Assembly: GCA_022825725.1 (NCBI GenBank)
Contig: JAJDWE010000033.1
Location: 23,926-87,925, forward strand
Direction of reading: 5' to 3'
DNA: 64,000 nt
Source of the DNA: Gemmatimonadota bacterium
GTDB taxonomy: Bacteria; Gemmatimonadota; Gemmatimonadetes; Palauibacterales; Palauibacteraceae
In this document: positions 58,265-64,000 of the stretch, one piece after another
Layout of the letters: the number at the start of each line of letters is the position of its first letter
How positions within the stretch are numbered: the first letter of the stretch is position 1
Notes under the pieces: model-generated
What the model was told of the DNA's origin: nothing
Seen by the model: only the letters and a program-made list of their open reading frames with translations
Database searches by the model: none
Made by a program: the position numbers and the translations under genes

Positions 58265-59748
58265 TCGCTCGAACGGGCGCGTGCATCGCCGTCGTCCTGC
58301 TCGCCGGGTGCGGAGGCGCCGGAAGTCCAGCCGCGTCTTCCGACCTCGCGCGCGGGATCGACGCCGTGTTCGCCGACATGGACCGCCCGGGCTCGCCGGG
58401 CGCCGCTGTGTCCGTCATCCGCGACGGCGAGATCATTCACTCCCGTGGCTACGGCTACGCCCAGATCGAGCACGGCGTCCCCGTCACCCCGCGCACGGTC
58501 TTCCACGTCGCCTCCGTGTCGAAGCAGTTCACGGCGATGGCCGTGACGATGCTGGCGGCAGAGGGGGCCCTCTCGCTGGACGATCCCGTGCAGGCGCACC
58601 TCGAATTCGTCCCCGGGTTCGAACATCCGGTCACCGTCCGCCAGATGATCCACCACACGAGCGGGATCCGGGACCAGTGGCAGCTCCTCGGCATCTCCGG
58701 CTGGCGCCTCGACGACGTGATCACGACCGAACAGATCCTCGGTCTCATGTCGCGCCAGCGGGAACTCAACTTCGTGCCCGGCTCCGAGTACCTCTACTCC
58801 AACATGGGCTACACCCTCCTCGCCCGGACGGCAGCGGCGGTCAGCGGCATGTCCTTCCCGGAGTTCACGGCCGCCAGGATCTTTCGGCCGCTCGGAATGG
58901 ACCGAACGCACTTTCACGATGACCACGAGCACATCGTCCCCGACCGCGCCTATTCCTACCGTCCGGTCCCGACCGGCGACGATGAGAGCGGCGAAGGAAG
59001 CGGTGCGGGGCCGCAGCCGGAGTACACCAAGGCGGTGCTCAGCTACGCGAACGCGGGAGCTACGAGCCTGTTCACGACGGCGGACGACCTCGCGCGCTGG
59101 CTCGACAACTTCCGCCACGAAACGGTCGGCGGTCCGCAGGTGATGGAGATGATGACGACGCGCGGCGTCCTGAACAGCGGAGATACGATCCCCTACGCGC
59201 ACGGCCTGAGCATCGGCGACCACCGGGGGCTGCGCACGATCGGGCACGGGGGCGCCGACGCGGGGTTCCGGACGCAGGCGATCTGGTATCCCGAGGCGAA
59301 CGTGGGAGTCGTGGTGCTTACCAACGTGGCGAACGGGAACCCGGGCGGGCGGGCACGGCAGGTGGCCGAGATCGTCCTCGCCGACGTCTTTCCCGAGGGC
59401 GCGCCGGAGGAGGGGGAGGATGAATCGTCCGCGGATGCCGATTCGGAGGCGCCTCCGACGCCCGACCGGGCGACGCTGGCCGGATACGCGGGCAGCTACT
59501 ACAGCCCGGAACTCGACGCTCTGTACCACCTCGATGTAACGAACGGCGGACTCGTCGCGCGCCACATACGCCACGGCGACATCCCCCTCGAACCGCGGGC
59601 CGCCGACGAATTCGCTACGGACCGCTGGTTCATGCGCGAGATCCGCTTCGAGCGCGCGCCGGACGGCGCCGTCACGGAAATGCGGGTCGGCGGCGGCAGG
59701 GTCCGGAACCTGCTCTTCGTCAAGCTGACCCGTCCGCTTCCCCGGTAG
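58261..59748 (+). CDS. Serine hydrolase, beta-lactamase-like lipoprotein (GTG start)
   Basis: Lipobox VVLLAGCGG; FHVASVSKQFTAMAV (SxxK), YSNMGYTLL, GHGGADAGF. Confidence 0.9.
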   Translation: MIARTGACIAVVLLAGCGGAGSPAASSDLARGIDAVFADMDRPGSPGAAVSVIRDGEIIHSRGYGYAQIEHGVPVTPRTVFHVASVSKQFTAMAVTMLAAEGALSLDDPVQAHLEFVPGFEHPVTVRQMIHHTSGIRDQWQLLGISGWRLDDVITTEQILGLMSRQRELNFVPGSEYLYSNMGYTLLARTAAAVSGMSFPEFTAARIFRPLGMDRTHFHDDHEHIVPDRAYSYRPVPTGDDESGEGSGAGPQPEYTKAVLSYANAGATSLFTTADDLARWLDNFRHETVGGPQVMEMMTTRGVLNSGDTIPYAHGLSIGDHRGLRTIGHGGADAGFRTQAIWYPEANVGVVVLTNVANGNPGGRARQVAEIVLADVFPEGAPEEGEDESSADADSEAPPTPDRATLAGYAGSYYSPELDALYHLDVTNGGLVARHIRHGDIPLEPRAADEFATDRWFMREIRFERAPDGAVTEMRVGGGRVRNLLFVKLTRPLPR

Positions 59749-59782
59749 GGACTCGGCGTCTTTCCCCTTCCATGCAGCTCGT

Positions 59783-59812
59783 CGGCAAGCATTTCATTGC
59801 GTGTACTTGCCG
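59783..59812. promoter_or_regulatory. Inverted repeat CGGCAAG-N16-CTTGCCG upstream of AbiEi-like gene (putative autoregulatory operator)
   Basis: Perfect 7-bp inverted repeat immediately upstream of the gene pair. Confidence 0.5.
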
Positions 59813-59831
59813 GTTATGGCATCTTGTCTGC

Positions 59832-60479
59832 ATGAAATTTATGGAGTTGCTCGAGATCGTCGCGGACGAGCCGGTGTTCGAGACCGGCTTCCTCCGCAGC
59901 GGTCGGGGCTCGGAGCCGGGTCTGGAGGCGCAGCTCAGCCGCTGGTGCGCAGCAGGCAAGCTGCTGCGGCTCCGGCGCGGGTTGTTCGCGCTCGCACCGC
60001 CGTACCGGAAGGTGGTTCCGCATCCCTTTCTCGTCGCCAACCGGCTCTCGCCCGCGTCCTACGTGAGCGGGCTGTCGGCGCTCGCCTTCGCGAACGCGAT
60101 CCCGGAATACGTCCCGGAGGTCACCAGTTGCGGCCCCGCGCGTCCTCACGTGAGAGAGACGCCGCTGGGCCGGTTCTCCTTCCGTTACGTCAAGCCGGCG
60201 CTGAGAACCGGCTATCGGCTCGTGGGCCTCATTGACGGGCAGAGTGCGTTCGTGGCCTGCCCCGAGAAGGCTTTTCTCGACCTGGCGCACCTGCAGCCGG
60301 GCGGCGACACGCCGGCGTGGATCGACGAGTTGCGCATGGATTTCAAGCAACTCTCGCCGTCGCGCCTTCGAGCCATGGCGGCGGCCACCGAGCGTCCGAA
60401 GCTGGCCCGTGCCGCGGCCCACGTCATCCGCCGCGCGAGCGATCCGGCGTCGCCATTCGAACCCCTGCCCGTCACGTGA
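59832..60479 (+). CDS. abiEi: AbiEi-like antitoxin / transcriptional regulator
   Basis: N-terminal winged-helix-like region followed by YVSGLSALAFANAIPEYVPEVTSC…FVACPEKAFLDLAHL; paired with AbiEii-type nucleotidyltransferase. Confidence 0.78.
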   Translation: MKFMELLEIVADEPVFETGFLRSGRGSEPGLEAQLSRWCAAGKLLRLRRGLFALAPPYRKVVPHPFLVANRLSPASYVSGLSALAFANAIPEYVPEVTSCGPARPHVRETPLGRFSFRYVKPALRTGYRLVGLIDGQSAFVACPEKAFLDLAHLQPGGDTPAWIDELRMDFKQLSPSRLRAMAAATERPKLARAAAHVIRRASDPASPFEPLPVT

Positions 60480-61270
60480 AGGACCATCTCGGGGAGTTGA
60501 TCGGGGGCCTCGATCCGCACGCCGGGCGCAACGCGATGCGGGAGTACCTGCAGGCTCGGATCCTGGAGGGGCTGCAAAGGGTCGGAGCCATGTCGCCGCT
60601 GGCGTTTCAGGGCGGCACCGCTCTGCGTTTCCTCTACAGGCTCCCGCGATACTCCGAGGATCTCGATTTCGCCCTCGAAGGGCCCCGCGAGAGCTACGAT
60701 CCGCGGCGCTGGCTGACGTCCATCGCCACGCAGTTCCAGCGGGAGGGTTACGACGCGAGGGCTTCGCTGCGCGACGCGGAGACCGTCCACGCCGGGTGGT
60801 TCCGTTTCAGGGGACTCCCCCACGAGTTCGGTCTGTCGAGCCACCGCGACGAGACGCTCCGGATCAAGCTCGAGGTGGACACCCGCCCTCCCGCAGGCGC
60901 GGTAACGGAGACGCGCCTCATACGGCGGCACGTGTCGCTACGGATCCATCACCACGACGCGGCGTCGCTGCTGGCCGGCAAACTGCACGCGGTGCTCCAC
61001 CGGCCTTGGCTGAAGGGCAGGGATGTCTACGATCTCGTCTGGTATCTGAGCGATCCCGCATGGCCGGCCCCGAACCTCGATCTGCTGAACGCCGCGCGCC
61101 GCCAGACGGAGCCGACCGCGGCGGCGCTCATGGAGGACACGTGGCGGGAGACGGTCGCGGCGAGGGTCGCAGGCGTGGAGTGGACGGCGGTCGAGGCCGA
61201 TGTCCGCCCCTTCCTGGAGAGGGAAGAAGACGCGCCCGCCCGGAACGATGTGTTGAATCTGTTGACCTGA
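60476..61270 (+). CDS. abiEii: AbiEii-like nucleotidyltransferase toxin (GTG start overlapping upstream stop)
   Basis: AFQGGTALRFLYRLPRYSEDLDFAL (GG-TALR … SEDLDF), LLAGKLHAVLHRPWLKGRDVYDLVWYL. Confidence 0.88.
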   Translation: MKDHLGELIGGLDPHAGRNAMREYLQARILEGLQRVGAMSPLAFQGGTALRFLYRLPRYSEDLDFALEGPRESYDPRRWLTSIATQFQREGYDARASLRDAETVHAGWFRFRGLPHEFGLSSHRDETLRIKLEVDTRPPAGAVTETRLIRRHVSLRIHHHDAASLLAGKLHAVLHRPWLKGRDVYDLVWYLSDPAWPAPNLDLLNAARRQTEPTAAALMEDTWRETVAARVAGVEWTAVEADVRPFLEREEDAPARNDVLNLLT

Positions 61271-61321
61271 GACGGACCCGGTCCGCCTCCCCGAACTGAC
61301 GGGCGTAGCCTCCGAGGAGGC

Positions 61322-61867
61322 CTACGAACCGCCAGGAGTCTCCGAAGCGAGGCGGTCGATGACGAGTTGCGTGATGTCGACGCGTTCGCTGAACAGGATG
61401 ATGATGGGGCTCGTCGCGTTCAGGATCAGGTCGTAATCCAGCTCCGCCTGGATCGCTTCGATCACCGGCGCGAGTTCCGCGCGGATCCGCTCCCGTCCGT
61501 CGTTCTGCAGCGCGGTTGCTTCCTCCTGCTTGTCCTGCTGGTAGCGCTGGAAGGCCGTGAGGGCGTCCTGGTACTCGCGTTCGAGCACCCGTTGCTCGTC
61601 GACGGTCAGGCTGTCCGCTTCGGCGACGCGTAGCTCGACCGCGCGCACCGCTTCCTGCCGCGCCTGCAGTTCGGCGGCGAGATCCTGCTGGAAGTCCGTC
61701 AGTTGCTGCGCGAGTTCCTGTCCCGCCGGCGACCCGAACGCGGCGGCGTCCAGGTCGATGACGCCGATCCTGAGCGGTGCCTCGTCCGCCTGACCCGCCA
61801 GCGTCGTGGGCGCCAGCGCCAGGAGCAGCGCGGCGAACGAAAGCACGAGACGTGCGTACCTTTCCAT
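61322..61867 (-). CDS. OmpH/Skp-family periplasmic chaperone-like protein
   Basis: Signal peptide; IGVIDLDAAAFGSPAGQELAQQLTDFQQDLAAELQARQEAV coiled coil; YDLILNATSPIIILFSERVDITQLVIDRL. Confidence 0.85.
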   Translation of the reverse strand: MERYARLVLSFAALLLALAPTTLAGQADEAPLRIGVIDLDAAAFGSPAGQELAQQLTDFQQDLAAELQARQEAVRAVELRVAEADSLTVDEQRVLEREYQDALTAFQRYQQDKQEEATALQNDGRERIRAELAPVIEAIQAELDYDLILNATSPIIILFSERVDITQLVIDRLASETPGGS

Positions 61868-61959
61868 CGTTCTCCCTCTATTGGAACCTGCCGGAACGGG
61901 TCTACCCTTGAAGGGGCCGCACCGGCTTCATCGTCACGGAAACATGAAAGTAACGCGAT

Positions 61960-63528
61960 ATGTCTGAAGGAACGAAACGCCCCCGCGGCGGCGGGCGCAG
62001 CCTCCACCTCCTCTCGGGGCTCATCCTGGGAGTCGCGGGAGGCGCCGGCGCTCCGGAAGGGGTCGTCGCGCAGGCGGCCACGGGTGTGGCGGAAGAACCG
62101 GCCACGGTCCTGTTCACGAATGCGACGCTCGTCGACGGGACGGGCGCGCCCGGCTACGTGGGCGACCTGCTCATCGAGGGGGGACGCATTGCGGCGCTCG
62201 GCGCCCCGGGCTCCGTCGAGGCTCCGCCCGACGCGGAACGGCGGAACCTCACGGGTCTCGTCCTCGCTCCGGGCTTCATCGACATCCACAACCACTCCAC
62301 GGACCGCCTGTTCGACTTCCCGCTGGCCACGACCCAGCTCGCGCAGGGCATCACGACGATCGTCGTCGGGGCCGACGGCTCCTCTCCGTGGCCCATCTCG
62401 GACTACCTGGCGCGCATCGACGCACTCCGTCCCACCGTGAACGTCGCGACGCTCGTCGGACACGGGACCGTGCGCAGACTCGCGCTGGGGGAGGACTACC
62501 GGCGCAGCGCGACGGACGCCGAGATCGCGGACATGACGGTGCGCGTCGAGCGCGGGATGACGGCGGGCGCGTTCGGCCTCTCGAGCGGACTCGAGTACGA
62601 TCCCGGTTTCTACTCCACGACGGGCGAGCTGATCGCCGTCGCGCGGGCGGCGGCGGGCCACGGCGGCTTCTACATGACCCACATGCGCGACGAGGAAGAA
62701 GGGCTGATGGAGGCCGTGGACGAGGCGATCCGCATCGGGCGCGAGGCGGGGCTTCCCGTACAGATCTCGCACATCAAGGCGGGGAACGCCTCGGTCTGGG
62801 GCCGGGCTCCGGACGTGCTGGAGAGAATCCGGCGGGCGAACGACGAGGGGCTGGACGTGACGGCCGACCAGTACCCGTACGCGGCGTGGCAGTCCGGGCT
62901 CGCGATCGTGGTGCGGTCGAGGATGTTCTCGAACCCGGACTCCGTGGCGAAGGGGATCGCGGCGGCGGGCGGCGCGAACCGGCTGCAGATCGTCGCCTTC
63001 TGGGACGAGCCCGAACTGAACGGGCTGCGGCTCGACGAGATCGCCCGGCGCAGGGGGATGACGGACGTCGAGGCGTACATCTGGATCATGGAGAACGGGG
63101 GCTCCGGGCTCATCGGCCACACGATGAACGAGGACGACGTCGATACGTTCATGGCCTCGCCGTGGGTGATGACGTCGAGCGACGGCGGGGTGCGGAGCGC
63201 GCACCCGCGCGGCGCCGGGACCTTCCCGCGCGTGCTGGGCCACTACGTACGGGAGCGCGGCATCCTGACGCTGGAGCGGGCGGTGCAGCGCGGCACCTCG
63301 ATGCCGGCGCGGCGGCTGGGACTGAACGACCGCGGGGAGCTGCGCGCCGGGGCCCGGGCTGACCTCGTGATCTTCGACCCTGCGCGCGTGGTGGACCGGT
63401 CGACCTTCGACAACGGGACCCGGAAGGCGGAAGGTGTGGAGAGCGTGTGGCTCGGCGGCGTGGAGACCTGGTCCGCCGGGGAGCCGACCGGCGCCCGCCC
63501 CGGCCGCGCCATCCGCCGCGCACCCTGA
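61960..63528 (+). CDS. N-acyl-D-amino-acid deacylase-like amidohydrolase, exported
   Basis: LVLAPGFIDIHNHSTDRLFDFP, GAFGLSSGLEYDPGFYSTTGEL, THMRDEEEGLMEAVDEAIRIG, ISHIKAGN, TSSDGG. Confidence 0.9.
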   Translation: MSEGTKRPRGGGRSLHLLSGLILGVAGGAGAPEGVVAQAATGVAEEPATVLFTNATLVDGTGAPGYVGDLLIEGGRIAALGAPGSVEAPPDAERRNLTGLVLAPGFIDIHNHSTDRLFDFPLATTQLAQGITTIVVGADGSSPWPISDYLARIDALRPTVNVATLVGHGTVRRLALGEDYRRSATDAEIADMTVRVERGMTAGAFGLSSGLEYDPGFYSTTGELIAVARAAAGHGGFYMTHMRDEEEGLMEAVDEAIRIGREAGLPVQISHIKAGNASVWGRAPDVLERIRRANDEGLDVTADQYPYAAWQSGLAIVVRSRMFSNPDSVAKGIAAAGGANRLQIVAFWDEPELNGLRLDEIARRRGMTDVEAYIWIMENGGSGLIGHTMNEDDVDTFMASPWVMTSSDGGVRSAHPRGAGTFPRVLGHYVRERGILTLERAVQRGTSMPARRLGLNDRGELRAGARADLVIFDPARVVDRSTFDNGTRKAEGVESVWLGGVETWSAGEPTGARPGRAIRRAP

Positions 63529-63574
63529 CCGGGCGGTCGAACGCGCGGCTCGCCTGCGGGGCGGGGTGGGCGCC

Positions 63575-63979
63575 TCAGTCGGAGGCAGTCTCCCCGCGCT
63601 CGGCGGTCGCGACGATCTCGATGCCGCCGCGGACGTTCTGTTCCACCTCGACGCGCACCCGGCGCGGCGCCACGGCGTAGACCACGTCGTCGGCGATCCG
63701 GGCCGCGAGCGTCTCGCAGAACTCCCCCTCGTCCCGGAAGGACCACAGGTAGAACTTGAGCGACTTCGACTCCAGGCAGCGGTCGCGCGGCTCATAGTCG
63801 ATCGTCACCCGCCCGAAGTCCGGCTGTCCCGTCTTCGGGCAGAGCGACGTGAACTCCAGCGCCCTAAGGCGGACGCGCTGGACGTCGGCCGCCGGAATCG
63901 CCTCTGTGCGGAGCGTCTCGCGCCCCTCCTCCGGATCCCGGGGCCGCGGCAGGGGACCGGACGCGGGGAGTCTCGTCAT
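63575..63979 (-). CDS. queF: NADPH-dependent 7-cyano-7-deazaguanine reductase
   Basis: EFTSLCPKTGQPDFGRVTIDYEPRDRCLESKSLKFYLWSFRDEGEFCE. Confidence 0.95.
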   Translation of the reverse strand: MTRLPASGPLPRPRDPEEGRETLRTEAIPAADVQRVRLRALEFTSLCPKTGQPDFGRVTIDYEPRDRCLESKSLKFYLWSFRDEGEFCETLAARIADDVVYAVAPRRVRVEVEQNVRGGIEIVATAERGETASD

Positions 63980-64000
63980 CCGTCCTCCGTCCCTTCGTTC

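Noticed and set aside
60130-60480. TCACGTGA cores near 60145 and 60472 as extra parS sites
   Set aside because: Flanks do not match GTTTCACGTGAAAC beyond the 8-mer; chance occurrences.
1-64000. CRISPR arrays, prophage, IS elements, integrons, rRNA or tRNA genes
   Set aside because: No direct-repeat arrays, transposase/integrase translations or recognisable RNA gene cores were found by eye; a tRNAscan/Infernal run would be needed to be certain.

Overview
High-GC bacterial chromosomal window that contains the replication-origin region. Order in the first 14 kb: sdhA(end)-sdhB, a VapBC-like pair, Na/Ca exchanger, bactofilin-M23 peptidase-ParB-ParA with two parS sites, pyrF, Fpg/Nei-like protein, DUF1207 protein, yidC-yidD-rnpA-rpmH (rpmH is missing from the supplied ORF track), dnaA, a probable oriC, and dnaN. 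The rest is mostly housekeeping and metabolic: Nudix, MBL hydrolase, mutY, dapF, gcvH/gcvP, lipoate ligase-like, ExbB/TolQ, lytic transglycosylase, csp, polA, priA, tatB, queF. It also holds a Tat-exported molybdenum hydroxylase operon with a cytochrome b, a radical SAM/degenerate metallophosphoesterase pair, an AbiE-type toxin-antitoxin pair, several serine hydrolases and an unusual Cys-rich lipoprotein. No rRNA, tRNA, CRISPR array, prophage or IS element was recognised. The strongest candidates for something undescribed are (1) a structured leader upstream of dapF that combines a 12-nt extended Shine-Dalgarno, a 21-codon GTG uORF, long-range helices and an intrinsic terminator 23 nt before the dapF start; (2) the radical SAM/metallophosphoesterase module; (3) an origin with a DnaA-trio preceded by non-canonical TCGACA boxes; and (4) several genes whose homology begins upstream of any ATG/GTG/TTG, which suggests CTG or other rare starts. 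All calls are by eye from sequence and the ORF translations; no database search was run.
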